DNA of 64,000 nucleotides. Origin: Arabidopsis thaliana (Eukaryota > Streptophyta > Magnoliopsida > Brassicales > Brassicaceae). Both the position numbers and the translations under genes were made by a program. Below are positions 21,860 to 33,856 of the stretch, piece after piece; positions within the stretch are counted from its first letter, which is position 1; every line of letters starts with the position of its first letter. The stretch lies in assembly GCF_000001735.4 (NCBI RefSeq), contig NC_003076.8, positions 11,098,001 to 11,162,000 on the forward strand. Reading direction: 5' to 3'. Below the pieces are notes generated by a model. It did no database searches and was not told where the DNA came from. It saw only the letters and a program-made list of their open reading frames with translations.

Positions 21860-23510
21860 AGGAATTGGAGCATTTTTCCGGGACTTATGTTCGAGAACTT
21901 TACAGAAAAATGTGGTTCAAATTCTCAAACAGAACATAGTTTTAATAATCTGTAACTTGGAAAAAATCTTTCCACCATCATTTTTTGATGTTATGGAACA
22001 CCTACCTATCCATCTCCCATACGAAGCTGAATTGGGAGGTCCTGTCCAGTGTCCAATATCGGTGGATGTACCCATTTGAGAGGTTTTTCAAAAAGTTGAA
22101 AGGAAAAGTAAAGAACAAAAGATATGCGGCAGGATCAATTGTTGAGTCATATATCAATGACAAGATTGCTTATTTTTCAGAGCACTACTTTGTCGATCAT
22201 ATACAAACAAAATCAAGGTAAATATAATTATTTATTTTACGATGCGCAAGCTATACTTCAGAATTAAAACCAATTACATGGATCAGGTTAACAAGATTCG
22301 ATGAAGGAAAAGTTCCTGTATATCATGTCCTTGGAGTACCTAACATATTTATGCACGTCGGTCGTCCAAGTGGTGAAATGCACGTGGAATGGCTTTCAGA
22401 GAAAGACTACCAAAGCGCACATGCATATGTTTTAAGAAATTGTGACTATTTTCAACCACTTGAGAGGTATTTTTAATCACTCCTTAATTTAAAATTTCCA
22501 TTATGATAACTTTGATTTATTTATCTTTGGTTGTAAATATAGTATGTTCGAGGATTTTCTTTCTGTGAAATATCCAACCTTGTCCGAAAAAGAACTCTAC
22601 GCGAAAAGAGCTGAAGAATATTATCTATGGGTTAAAGAATATGTAAGTCTACATCATTTTAGTAATTTTGAAAAGTGATCATTTAAATTATGTTGAAATT
22701 GATATTGTTTATATATTATGTCGGTAACATATTGGAACCCTACTTCTCCATTTCCTACTTGGGTTCAAGAGATTGTGCATGGGCCTTTGAACAAGGTTAA
22801 AACTTGGCCAATGTATTTCACACGAGGATATTTTTTTCATACGAAAAATCATGGCGCTGGACGAAAAACATGTAACTATGGGGTACGTGTTAAAGGAGAA
22901 AATTATGCGGATTCATCTGATGAAGCGGATTTCTACGGTACCTTAACTGATATCATAGAACTCGAGTATGAGGGCATCGTCAATTTGAAAATCACACTTT
23001 TTAAGTGTAAGTGGTATGACCCTGTGATTGGTAGAGGCACTCGGCGAAGCCATGGTGACGTTGTAGACGTTCTATCATCTAGGAAATACAATAACTACGA
23101 GCCATTTATTCTAGGTACGTAATTAAGAATACATTAAGTTCTCTGTTAATTATTAAATAATTTTGTATATCTATTAATATGTATAACTTGCGTATGCACC
23201 ATCTCAAGGAGATCAAGTTTGTTGTATTTCGTATCCATATACAAAGAAACCAAAAAACATTTGGCTAAATGTTTTAAAAGTTAATCCTCGGGGAAACATT
23301 TCTGGAGAATATGAAAACAATGTTCCGACTCTTTTGCAAACAGAAAATGATGAAGCTGTGTTGCTGACTACAATTGAAGATTTGGTAATAGACAATCCGG
23401 TAGAAAGCTTAAACCCAATCATACTCGATTACAATGTCGGAGATGCTGAACAAGAAGATGAATTCCGATGTAATTTATCGTCTTCAGTCGAAGATGATGA
23501 AGAGTACTAA
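19609..23510 (+). pseudogene. CACTA transposase, TNP2 type, multi-exon, disrupted
   Basis: Start ATG at 19609 (MAVNYNYGGGGG). Domains in order: transposase-associated domain (YRDWMYKRF...CPCSVC...HLFSQGF, about 19650-19890), tnp2 catalytic region (20250-21390), DUF4218 (about 21530-22470) and DUF4216 (about 22720-23115). GT-AG introns fit at 21760-21861, 22218-22286, 22467-22552 and 22643-~22700. Damage: a frameshift at about 20982, another near 21165, a TAG at 21390, a 7-bp tandem duplication (TGTCCAG) near 22050, and a probable lost acceptor near 23197 (GCAC where GCAG is expected). The frame closes with TAA at 23508. Confidence 0.85.
21817..21857. repeat. (AT)n microsatellite in a transposase intron
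   Basis: About 20 AT units lie inside the intron at 21760-21861, just before its acceptor TTTTAG. Confidence 0.95.
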
Positions 23511-23640
23511 ATGTGTGCTTTATATGTATATTTATTTGAAAAATGCTGTTTAAGAATATATCATATAATGTTTAATTATTTGAATAAATATTACATAAAC
23601 CTTATAATTTTCATGAATATTTATAAGTATTATTAATTTG
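23511..23640. other. 3' region of the transposase gene
   Basis: A/T-rich downstream sequence with AATAAA-like signals (TGAATAAATATTAC near 23581). It probably includes the polyadenylation site. Confidence 0.4.
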
Positions 23641-24049
23641 TTGGGCTGTCAACATCCCAAGCCCAAGCCTAAACCCAATAAACTTAACGACGAAATTACG
23701 ATTAACAGACGACAGACGTTTAATTATATTGGGCTTTCAAATTTCGAGCCCAAACCCAAAAGAATTAACGACTAACGTGCGACAAACGTTTTATTAGTTG
23801 GGCTATTAAATTCCAAAGCCCAAACCTAATAATGTTAACGACGATAGTACGACTAACATGCGACACACTATTAATTTGTTGGGCTTTTAAATTCTGAAGC
23901 CCAAACCCAATAAAAATGAACGAGTATCCAACGACTATTTGGCGACAATTGTCTTTATAGTTGGGCTTTTAAATTTCGTGGCCCAAACCCAATTATTTAG
24001 TGACGAAAATACGACTAAATTGCGACTACCTGTATAAAGAAAACCCTAA
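23641..24049 (+). promoter_or_regulatory. Promoter array of CACTA gene 2: TTGGGCT...AGCCCAA units plus telo-box
   Basis: Five units start at 23641, 23729, 23798, 23879 and 23961 (spacing 69-88 bp). Each has TTGGGCTN(10-14)AAGCCCAA as an inverted pair, followed by ACGAC/TGCGAC motifs like those at the element end. TGTATAAAG and AAACCCTAA (24041-24049) follow. TGGGCY (site II) plus AAACCCTAA (telo-box) is a known pairing in plant promoters active in dividing cells. A 5' leader rich in CTTCTTC follows to the ATG at 24321. Confidence 0.65.
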
Positions 24050-24320
24050 TTCGATCGATTCACTTCTCATTTCGTCCAAACAACACTCTTCTTCGATCTT
24101 CTTCTTCAACTTCTTCTTCGATCCATTTTGAATTGACTTCTCCTTCTTCTATCTGTTATTCGATCTGTTCTTCGTCTCATCTCTACATAAACCCAATCGA
24201 GTTCTTCTTCTTCTTCTTAGATCTCATTCGATTCGAATCATCTTCGATCTCTTCGCTTTCTTCTACTCTTTGATCTCTTCGCTTTCTTCAGTTCTTCGAT
24301 CTCTTCGTCTCTCTTCATCG

Positions 24321-24831
24321 ATGCCTAACGCCGGTCGTGGAGGTTCACGAAAGCGGGAGATAACCCCCAATGTTACTCAGAGAGCCGGAGGGTCAACACC
24401 GCTTGGAAAACCCGCTTCGCTGCCTCAGCAGTACGACTTCACTCCGGTGTCGGTGCCTCAATTTCCTCAGACGCAGCCGCCAGAGCCTCAACGTCAGCCC
24501 CCCACTACCGCAACTATCTGCCGCTGCATCAACTATTCCAGAGCTCCACCACTCCGTGTGTAGATCCGCCGCCGCCGCGATCTGAAGAGGTGCAGTTTAA
24601 TCCACTGCCAGAAGCTCCTCTAAACCAAGATCAACCGGAGTCTCCAATTCCCAACTCTCAGGCACACAACCATCCATCTTCTCAAGGCAACAACTTTCAA
24701 GAGGGAGCTCCTCAATTGTTGTCGGAGCTACAAGAAGACTCGGGGAGGGCTCTCAATGACATACTTATGGTTCTCGGAAGGGAAATGTGGACCACTATAT
24801 TGTCTCCTATTCCCAAGCCGAAGACTGAATG
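24321..24831 (+). pseudogene. CACTA second gene, first exon (TnpA / Ptta-En/Spm-like), frameshifted
   Basis: The ATG at 24321 gives MPNAGRGGSRKREI and a Pro/Gln-rich region, typical of the N-terminus of the second CACTA product (the DNA-binding TnpA-like protein). The frame stops at 24563. A different frame carries on from about 24550 (EEVQFNPLPEAPLNQDQ...LNDILMVLGREMWTTIL) to a donor GAATG|GTATGTG at 24831. A frameshift near 24520-24560 therefore broke it. The later exons are not in the window. Confidence 0.6.
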
Positions 24832-25372
24832 GTATGTGCTCTTCCTCAACCCTATTAGATTTTTTAGATTGTCTATTAGCTTGTGTTAGGTTGCAGCAAT
24901 GATTAGCTTGTGTTAGGTTGTGTCTTGATTAGCTTGTGTTAGGTTGTGTCTTGATTAGCTTGTGTTAGATTGTGGTGGATTGCTCTTGTGTCCGCTTCGT
25001 TAATTTGTTGTGAACATAGATTGTGTCTTGATTTTCTTGTATTAGATTGTTTCATTGGATTGGCTTCTTGCTCTCTTGTGTTCGCTTGCTATCTTGTGTG
25101 ACCTATTTTGTGTGAACATAGATCTTGTCTTGATTAGCTTGTGTAAGATTATGGTTGCTTGCTATCTTGTGTGAACATAGTGGTCATGTCTAGAACCGCT
25201 TGTGTTCTGTTGTGGTGGCTTGCTATCTTGTGTTCTATTGTGGTGGCTTGCTCTCTTGTGTTCGCTTGCTATCTTGTGTTCTGTTGTGGTGGCTTGCTCT
25301 CTTGTGAACGCTTGCTATCTTCTGTGAAGTGGTCATGTCTAGCAATACTTGTGTTCTGTTGTGGTGGCTTGC
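24832..25372 (+). other. Intron of CACTA gene 2 with GCTTGTGTT/GCTTGCTATCTTGTG repeats
   Basis: After GTATGTG the sequence consists of imperfect repeats such as TTGATTAGCTTGTGTTAGGTTGTG and TGTGGTGGCTTGCT with no coding sense. It is cut by the start of LTR element E at 25373. Confidence 0.55.
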
Positions 25373-26953
25373 TGATGAGTGTTTTATTTCATTTCAGACT
25401 TTTACCTAAAAGACCACACGACTACTACAAGTGCACAGTATATCGGAGTAGTATTTTAGGATCGAATCCACAAGGAGAGAAGGAGTTCAGAGAAATCCTT
25501 AAGAAGAGAGTGAAGCTAGGACCAAAATAAAGAGAGGGGGTTGATGTATGCTATGAGTAACTAAACTAAAAGACTACTAACTAAACTAAACGATAAACTA
25601 TAAGAGAGAAGCGTTACGTCATCGGGGGTTTCTCCGGATGTTCATGGTTCAATAATAAGGTATAGATCTCAATCTAGGTGATAACATGGCTAGGTTTGTT
25701 TACTTCCAAATTCCCGAACATACGAAACTCTATCAAGACTAGTTAACCCTAACGGCTAATAGGTGAAAACTGGCTATTATCACTAGTATATTGTGTACGC
25801 AGTTGCCCTATCGGATATAGGTGCTAACATGGTTTCAAAATACAAGATCAAAGCATTAAGTTCAAATTCGATTCTAGTTCATAAGTCCCTATCACTCGGC
25901 GGGCGTGCAACAGTTATAGTTCTTTATTCAGTTGAGTTAGGTCAAGCATTTAAACGAGATTTTGCCAAAGAATGAAATACCTAAGGGCAAGTACTAGGTG
26001 GCGTTCCGGACATACAAGCATTAAGAATAAACTCAACTAGAAGGAATAGTGTAAACGATCAAACAAAGCCATAGAAACCACCAACCTAGATGTTTGATCT
26101 ATTGGTCCCCATGAATTCTCCTTTGAAAACCCCCTCAAACCCAACTAGAGAACTACTCGCTATGGCAAAGGGGCTAATCAAAGTTGGGTTGAGTAAACCA
26201 TAACTAAAAGATGAATAAAACTTAAAAGGGGTTTAGAGATTACTTCTTTGAATGGAGAATACAAGAGGCAAAGCTCCACCTTGAGTCTTACACGAAACCG
26301 AGAAAGAGAAAGAGAGAGATGGTGTTCTTCAAGCTTCAAGAGGTACGGCGGCAAGGAGGCAGCTCTTGGTGACGGCTAGGGTTTGCTGGTGATGAAGGCA
26401 CACCTAGGGTTAGGGCTAAGGACAAGTATTTATACTTGAGGCCCAAGAATTAGGTTTAGGGGTAAGAACGTCATTCCGCTGGATAAGTAAGTGATCGGGC
26501 CGAGAAGTGGGCTTCAAGGCAAGAGCCTAAAGGTGGCGACGCAAAGAGGGAAAGACTTGGGTGTGACCTAATGGTCGGTGGTGAGCTACTAGGAGCTGCC
26601 CGGGGTCAAGTCTCATCGGCCAGATGTGTTTTAGACTTATTATTTCCAAATGGCTGGTTCTTGACATGTCTTCACTCTTTGCGCCATATCTTCTAAACGG
26701 CTTTATGGATTGCTTCTAGCTTTCCATCCATACCGAAATATCATCATTTCGAATCTGGGAAGACCTTGGCCGGATGCTAAACTTCCGAAGCACTGGAATG
26801 ATCGTCTTTTGATACTTTTAGCTTCAAAACTCTTAAAACCTTCTTGGCACCTAGAATACGTGTTTCTCCTCTTACTGGCTCTAGAATGGCACCAAATGAT
26901 CTCTGAAGCATAAGAAAACAATAGCTAAAATGGGCTAAAAAGCCGTGTTATCA
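25373..26953 (-). repeat. 3' LTR of element E
   Basis: In minus orientation the LTR starts TGATAACACGG (26953) and ends CACTCATCA (25373), with TGAT/ATCA termini. A TATA box (TATAAATA on minus) lies at 26427-26434. The block 'gtattttaggatcgaat' and later landmarks are shared with the other Athila-type LTRs. The left edge is set by the TG...CA rule and is tentative. About 1.58 kb. Confidence 0.6.
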
Positions 26954-26991
26954 ACTCCCCTAGACTTAGACTTTGCTTGTCCTCAAGCAAA
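26954..26991 (-). other. Polypurine tract and adjacent hairpin of element E
   Basis: Next to the LTR the minus strand has TCTAGGGGAGT, the plus-strand primer. Beside it lie TTTGCTTG (26972-26979), TCCT and CAAGCAAA (26984-26991), a perfect 8-bp inverted repeat with a 4-base loop. Confidence 0.7.
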
Positions 26992-28353
26992 CAAAAGAAC
27001 AAATCTGGTGGAGAGGTTTGAAAATCGCGGGAACTCTCCTGTTATCAGTGACCATGTCTTGAATATATCCTACAGACCACATTAAACAAAAGTTGCGTTA
27101 GAACGGACGCTCAATAGTCTTATGCCTTTCTCGTCCTTGTCCATATGCCTTGATCCTGCAGAACTCTGAATTCATGTCAATCAACTCTTTACATTCTTTA
27201 AATGTTTTGGCGTGGACTTTCTCATTAGAAGGTGTCATTCGGGGTAGACGGCGCTTGGTATGAAAGGGGATTTTGGTTTTAAGTGGTGGAGTTAAAGTGT
27301 TTAGGGTTACCGTATAGTCTCGAATGCAGGATATGTTGCAAAACAGCAAGAGAGAACGGATCGGTTGAGGTCCACAGTTTCCAAGCACTTCGTCTTTTAA
27401 ACACCTTCTTCTGCTTTACTTCTTTCTTACTTTCGGTTCCCCCAGACTTAGGTTTTTCCAAGGGGGCTCTCTTTTGTAATTGGCTCATCTCTCCTTTATG
27501 TTTCAATGTCTTTCCTTGGAGCTATGCCACTAGACTCTCTTGGTTGTACTATTTCCTTTCCTTCCTTTTTTTATTATTATTTTTATTTATTTTTCTTTTC
27601 TTTTCTTTTCCTTTTTTTTTCTCTTTTTTGTTTTTTTATGGAAGGGGAAACAGAACTTCTAAACACTAAGTCTATTGAGCATACCTTTTGAATTGGTTCC
27701 AAGGAAAAATAAACTCTTGGGCCGTTTGTTGCAATCCCTTCTTTTACTTCCTTCTTCCGTCTTTGTGGCGAGAAACTATGTTGTTCTTTTCTCTCCGACG
27801 TTTATGCACATATCTACTAAATGAAAAAGGAAAACAGAATGCATGAGGCTTGAAAAGAGGATAGGGTTTAAGGGTAGGAACCACTAAAAGTGAGTGGCCA
27901 TTCAGGATCAGCAGAGAGTGGTAAAAAGGGAAAAGAAGTCCTAAATGTATATGCTCGTTTCCTCGATCTAACACCTCTTCATGAGAAAGAATTAAGTTCA
28001 GGTTAATCGTCCAATATAGGGTAGAGTTGACGTCGGAACCAACAGAAATTTCCGCGGGGTTAAGCTTCCGGGGGACGGTCCGGGCGTAGTGTTCAAGGTT
28101 GCCTGTTCCTTGCGACCATGTAAGTGTTCCTCAAGAAACAATTCTCAACACATAATGGTCAATAATCATCATATAACAAGGTCTTGGTTCTCTACTGGTT
28201 TTGACTCAAAAAAACATTACTCGATAAATAAGAAAAACTTTTTGCTTTATTACAAAATATCGGTGTAAAAAATGGAAAAATGTTTCAAGTCAACAAAATA
28301 GATAATAGCATTAGTAGTAACAGATTCATTAACCCCCAGACTTACTTCACACC
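26992..28353 (-). other. Element E 3' interior, non-coding
   Basis: No supportable gene. It contains a pyrimidine-rich low-complexity stretch at about 27545-27640 (long T and TTTTC runs) and the CCCCCAGACTTACTTCACACC site at 28334-28353. That site resembles the inner purine site at about 38393 in Athila-N. Confidence 0.55.
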
Positions 28354-28470
28354 GTCACTTAAGTGACCCGCGTAAGGACATCGGCCACGAGCAAGAGTAC
28401 GAATTTTTGAAAGTTGCCCGAATGCATGGCCAATTGACCTTAGGTGCTCAAAACACAATAGACTATCAAA

Positions 28471-28520
28471 GGGCAAGTTTGGGCAAGAATGGGCTCGAAT
28501 GGGCAAGTTAAGGCAAGAAC
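28471..28520 (+). repeat. 10-bp phased GGGCAAG repeat in LTR D
   Basis: GGGCAAGTTT, GGGCAAGAAT, GGGCTCGAAT, GGGCAAGTTA and AGGCAAGAAC start at 28471, 28481, 28491, 28501 and 28511, an exact 10-bp period about 110 bp from the LTR start. Confidence 0.9.
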
Positions 28521-29437
28521 AAGCGTGCCGCGGGCAAAGTTTGCCCCGCCGGGCGTTGACCGACAGTTGACCGCACCAAGGACGCGTGGCTTGGCTAACT
28601 TGGGGCCCAAGAAAAGTTGCTTGGAGCCGAATTTTAGTTGCTTGGAGTCGAAGTTTGGGCGGCCACGTGTTACTCATCCGCTAGAGCGGCGAGCATGTCA
28701 TCGCGGGTGGATGACATGTGGATTGGTGACTCGCCCATACTCATGACACGTGGACATATTGACTCGCCATTCCCTTGCCTATATAATCCCAACTCGACCC
28801 CAATTGTTTTGTGAAGAGAAATTGAGCGGAAGTGAGAGGCTGCCGAGTTTAAACCGTCCGTTTGATTCAAGTTAAAGTCCTGTAGCCGAAAACTCAGCCC
28901 GAATCGTTGGAAGCTTTTCGTTGGTTACTGAGTGAGTTCTGGATAATGGTTTAAGTTTCATAATCATATTCTCATGCATTCTTGATTGATTTCGTGAGTT
29001 ATACGTGGTGCTTGTGGTAGGAGGCAAAGACCATAAGCGTGCCAAGATCTTGATATGTCTGGCCTTCGTAGTGAACCGTGCTATCGTGGGGTCTTGTAAC
29101 ATTGTTACTTGATCGCCATGAGGTGCGAAGAACTCGGAGAGACGAGGCTAGCTACCGTTGGTGAGTGTGTACACGACGGTGTAGCGTTTGGTATTAATGC
29201 TCTCGTTGCATACATTTGTGGTTGTAACGCGGGAGATCACGGGAGTGTGCGTGTTTGTTGTTGGGTTTGAAAGCAGCATATCAGACCAAACTTACTAAAA
29301 CTGGAGTCTTAATGCATTGCATATTTATGTAGTTGCTTCGGCAAGCTACTGTTCGTTGCCATTATCTGTTGCGTGTTTCATGTTGGGTATTTGGGTTGGG
29401 GTAAACTAATGTCTGCTGCAGGGAATCCCGAGCTCAC

Positions 29438-29458
29438 TGAGTAATCTTAGATTACTCA
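29438..29458. repeat. 21-bp palindrome in LTR D
   Basis: TGAGTAATCT and AGATTACTCA flank one central T: perfect 10-bp arms. Related palindromes are at 31981-32001 (perfect), 35764-35784 (imperfect), 54498-54518 (perfect, different arm ends) and 59023-59043 (one mismatch). Confidence 0.9.
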
Positions 29459-31104
29459 TGATTCTACTAGTTTTGTAGAAAACCCGTAGTGGGAAGTAGA
29501 GGGCGTGGTGGACAATAGGAAACCCGGAGTAGTTTTGTGCCTTTTGTAAAACAAGTATGTTTCTATTATGTACCGTGCTTTTGGCACTAGGCTGTAACGC
29601 CCCCGAATTGCCCTATAGCCGGACTAGCCATGGGCGACCTGGCACTGATACCAACTTGTGAGACCCAGTCCCGGACGTCTCGGCGTCCGGCGACCGTGTA
29701 CTCAAGTTCGCGCCTCTTCCCGACCGAACCTCTTAATTTTTTGCGATTAACCATAGAATGGCCTTTACGAGGCTAAATTCTATAATCGCTTTCTTATTAC
29801 ACAGCGGAAGTCTTTCTAACCTTGGTTTAATTCTAACCAACTCTTGTACCGGTTTCATCGTCTTTGTCCCTTAGACTTAGATCGATCCTTTACTCGGTCA
29901 AGACATGCATATTGTTCGCTAACCATTCTAGGCCTAACAATCGCATATTCCTTTGTCCTATTTTCACGGTCAATTCCCAAACGTCTATCCTAACTAGTAA
30001 GCTAGATCGTTACATACCTTGGCCACTATGCAGATTTGATTCCTTAGCCCGTTTGTCGCTTTACTCCATTCGTTCAACGACTCGTATCCGATCGTGAATT
30101 GATGAACCAATCTCTATCGTTACTTAGCCATACAACCAACCAACCCCACTGGTCTAAGTACTACGATAGAGATTGGGGATCATACGATTCCCTTGGTTCA
30201 CGATGGCCGAATCAAGCTCTTGGCTCATTCGTCCATCCGTCCTCCAAACGTACGCCCCTTCGGTTCCATGGTGGATGATTCAGCACTCAGCTTATCGAAC
30301 CATCCATGTTTCGATCTGGTCGTTTACTACGACCGCCCATGGTTTACTAACTGTTTATCCGTCTGGTCTATGGTGGTCGATAAAGCTTTCGTCTTATCGA
30401 TCCATCCTTACGATCCGAACGATATTCTTAACACACCCAAGGGTCCGTGGATTCATCTATCAGATCATCGTAGGCTAGACTATGAAATCCTTCTTCCGTC
30501 GGCCTTAGGTTTGCTCGCGGGTCCAACGTCCGTTTTGTCCATCGGTTCCCACCGTGGACTTTCCTGTTGGTTATCAGTCGAGTCACCCTTTGGTCTTACC
30601 GATCTCTGATCCGTTTCACCATGGCTGAGGAGATAGATACATGAAGGCGGCCGCGATATTGATCCTATATGGTGAATCACGTTCCTTACCCATTCTTGGT
30701 GCTTTCTCCCTTTATCGGTGAGATTGCATCCATGGGCGACCCTTGAGTGTGTTCGGATGCACTTATCCTTGTGCTTCCTCGAACACTTTTCTTGATCCAT
30801 CCCATCCGATGATCGGTCTGTCCGACCCGATCCGTCCGACGATCGGTCTACCAGATTCGATTCGTCTCTAAGACGAACGGTCTACCCTCTCCATCCTCTA
30901 CACTCCATCGAACCGTTGGACCGGGAGGTAGCATGCGCATCAGTTCGGTCGAGTTATACTCGCCGAGCCGCACCCCCTTTCCGACCAACAACTTCGGGAT
31001 GTGTTGGGACACTTTTAAGAATGTTTTGTGGTGTATGGATGATGTGTGAGATGCCTTGGGCGTCCTCCCTTATATAGGGGGCGAATAGATGCTTCCCGAA
31101 GCAT

Positions 31105-31216
31105 CACATCCGTTCCTTGCACCCTTCCGAAAGGTCACATCCGTTCCTTGCACCCTTCCGAAAGGTCACATCCGTTCCTTGAACCCTTCCGAAAGGTCAC
31201 ATCCGTTCCTTGCATC
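31105..31216. repeat. 31-bp tandem repeat in LTR B2
   Basis: CACATCCGTTCCTTG recurs at 31105, 31136, 31167 and 31198, an exact 31-bp period with units containing CACCCTTCCGAAAGGT. A related single CATCCGTTCCTTGCACC is present in LTR C (about 41090 and 46852), showing B2 and C are cousins. Confidence 0.9.
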
Positions 31217-31299
31217 CTTTGGGCGTTGCAAATGTTCATTGGTACCCGCTCGACTTTACACCTTTTGGCCGAGACACCTCTTCACCCGTGAGCTACCAC

Positions 31300-31490
31300 A
31301 GTCCATCAGCTCGAGTGTCAGCTGACCGGACCACCCAGCTGGGTCAGTACTCGATCAGCTCACCGAGCTCAGTCGAGCTGTCGGTCAGCTCACCTAGCTG
31401 AGCTAGCTAGTCTTCCAGCTGGTTTAGCTCACCTAGCTTAGCTAGCTAGTTCATCCAGCTTGTCCAGCTCACCTAGCTGGTTCAACTTGA
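31300..31490. repeat. AGCT-palindrome-rich patch in LTR B2
   Basis: More than fifteen AGCT tetramers occur in about 190 bp, as CAGCTG, GAGCTC, TAGCTA and TCAGCTCACC(T/G)AGCT. A similar AGCT enrichment marks the same side of LTR C. Confidence 0.8.
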
Positions 31491-33233
31491 ACTTTCTCGT
31501 TCTTCCTACTAAGTATTTTGGTCCGTTCCTCGACCATGATCTAGTTTTCTCCTAAAATAAACCGGCCTCTTTATGAAAGCGGGACGCGGTCGTTACAGAC
31601 CTAGTTACGCTACAGTGAAAATGATCGATCACAACTTAGTAGAGTTTCCAGTTGAATCTGGTTCTTTAACGAAATTATAATCGACCCTCCTCCCACTAGG
31701 AACACCACTTTGGCTTGCTAATCTTCATGATATTCTAGTGTTGAGCGACCCGGAGTAGGTCTTATATCATTTAAGAAAACACTTTATGCATAGTATATAG
31801 CTTATACTTGGCAAAGAGTTACCCAAAAATATATCATTTTATCGGATCCTTGTTAAAATTTACATAATAATAAGTAATTTTGCAAAAGCAACGTAAAGCA
31901 TCCTATTTCCGGCATTTCCTAGTGTTCGTCTCCCCGCTATGGTCATCCTACTATGGTTACCTGTAAGACAAGTAGACTCATGAGTAATCTAAGATTACTC
32001 AGTGAGCTGGGTCTATGCACAAATAAATCTCTAGGGTTTAATCAACTTAATAGGTAAAGTTATCCATCAGAGATCACAGAGTACGTAATAAACGTATTAT
32101 CATATACTTATAATAATACCAGAATATGCAGCCAAACTAGACACATGAATGAACCTTGGGCCCAGCATACTACCAACCTTACCAAAAAGGTGCACCACAA
32201 CATCAACACAAACTCCTGCATACGTGTATATGTGTTCTCCACGCGTATGCTACCACACACACGTACGTGCACACCCACACCACACGTACGTACACAATTG
32301 TGAACACCCGAGCTATAGCCACAAAGGCTTATAACCAGATCATCACTTTAATGCATCGTCATGCATTACTCGGCATACGCTCCGAGTCTTGTGCCATCAT
32401 GTAAGTGACCACTCAGGATCAAGACTTACTATCACAATCACAACACAAAAAGGGAGACAGAAGCTTACTCTAAACATGATGGTATCGGGTAAACCTTGAA
32501 TACCACTTAGACACAATAACCTCATGCAGTACTATATATAAGTAGTTTACCATGCCCCAAACTAGTATAGACAATCAAGCATCAAATCATGTATCAATAT
32601 ATATTCATAATATAGCAAGGATTTATTCACAACCTCATAGCATATCTCATTTAAGTATAACAATCTAACAAGGTAAGTAAGCCCTCGAATCATATCTCAA
32701 TTCATCAAGTAAACTTATTTAAGTCCATATTCATTTAATCTAGTCATGTAGCCTTTCAGTCGAGTTTTTAATCAGACAGCCTTTCAGTCTCTCTCTCTTG
32801 CTTTCAAAAATGAAACTAGGCGGAGAGAGCTCTATTTCTAATCCGCCCAAGGTCGGCCATGCAGCACCGCCCGCTGCCACATGTCCGGACAGCTGCCGCG
32901 CCCATAGGCGACAAGTGTCTCAGACGACAGCGTGGTGATAGGTGGCGACGGGTGTCACTCCACCGCCCCATCAACTTCGGCTCCAAGAATTAGCTGACTT
33001 TGGCTCCAAGGTTGGTAACTTGAGGTGTCCTACTCATGTCAGTTTCGCGACCGGCGGGACAAACTTCGATGCAGCACGCCGAACTTTTTCCATCTTTGCC
33101 CATTCATAGCCATTCTTGCCCTTTGATGTTTTGGCACCGTTTGGACACACGCGGTCAATTGGCTTTGCATTCGGGCAAAAGTTTCTCATTCGGTCCTTTG
33201 GCCGTGCCCGATGCCCTTATGCGGGTCACTACA

Positions 33234-33856
33234 TTCTCCCCTCCTTAATAGAATTTGCCCTCAAATTCTAACCTTCGGTCATTTCCAACTTCCATGAATT
33301 CTCCCAACATTTTTACAAGGGCTTTGAATTTCCTTGTTCTAATTATACAATTGCCTGCTCCTCGAACCGAACTTCCTTTCTTTTGCTTATTTCCCTGAAG
33401 TATGCCCGATCTAGACTTATCTTGAGCCCAACTAAGTTCAATTTCTTTTCTCTGATTCTTCATTTGGCCGAACGTTGGTGAGGCACTTCCGATGGGGTTT
33501 CGAACTCATCTGATGCTTATAGAAGTTATTTCTCACTCATATAATGGTCGGCCACACAAAAGCAAGAAAATACTTAACTTATTATACATTCAAAAGGTTC
33601 ATACAAGTTATAAGTATCGAATTTTAGTCTTAGTCTTTATATATTATTCAACAAGTTCTAAGCCTTAGCATATTTACAAACAAAATTTCGCTATGACTCA
33701 GCCGATTCTATACTTACGCGAAAAGTTAACTATATTCTTCCTAGATGATCTTACGGACCATCTGTCAAGGGTTCCTACACTTAGGACACTCACACCTTAC
33801 CCATAAAAATGAGGGCATCCCTTCATTCAAACACTTCTCCTCCTCCGCCGTAGTCA
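33234..33856 (-). other. Element B polypurine tract and 3' interior
   Basis: On minus the purine run AAGGAGGGGAGAA (33234-33246) directly precedes the LTR start. The rest is non-coding, apart from an out-of-frame remnant of a third Cys-rich knuckle (CECPKC) near 33770. Confidence 0.6.

Larger units (their letters stand above)
19071..25372 (+). mobile_element. CACTA (En/Spm-type) transposon, left part
   Basis: The left end reads CACTAAAAGAAAACAGGC at 19071, preceded by TTA (a candidate 3-bp target duplication). It has a TAGTCGT-rich subterminal zone, a TNP2-type gene (19609-23510), an inner motif array and the start of a second gene (24321 on). No matching right terminal repeat is present in the window. 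The body is interrupted by LTR element E at 25373. Confidence 0.85.
29641..31597 (-). mobile_element. Element B2: chromovirus LTR plus PBS stub
   Basis: Flanked by GACCT (29636-29640 and 31598-31602). The LTR spans 29657-31597 (minus: TGTAACGACCGCG...GGGTCTCACA). A TATA box (CCCTATATAAGG on minus) lies near 31067-31080. The 16 bases at 29641-29656 hold AGTTGGTATCAG on minus, a tRNA-Met primer-binding stub. What remains is therefore the 5' LTR plus the first bases of the interior. The open frames inside are incidental. Confidence 0.7.
29593..33233 (-). repeat. 3' LTR of element B, split by B2
   Basis: In minus orientation it starts TGTAGTGACCCGC (33233) and ends GGGGGCGTTACA (29593). It contains the TGAGTAATCT palindrome (31981-32001) and TTGCCC motifs at a 10-bp period (about 33096-33121). 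The TATA position, which reads TTATAAATAG on minus in the 5' LTR, has become TTAGAAATAG here (about 32832). It is interrupted at 29641-31597 by B2 with a GACCT duplication. Confidence 0.8.

Noticed and set aside
30173..30609. Plus-strand ORFs of 101 and 138 residues
   Set aside because: They lie inside LTR B2, have no domain, and overlap each other in different frames.
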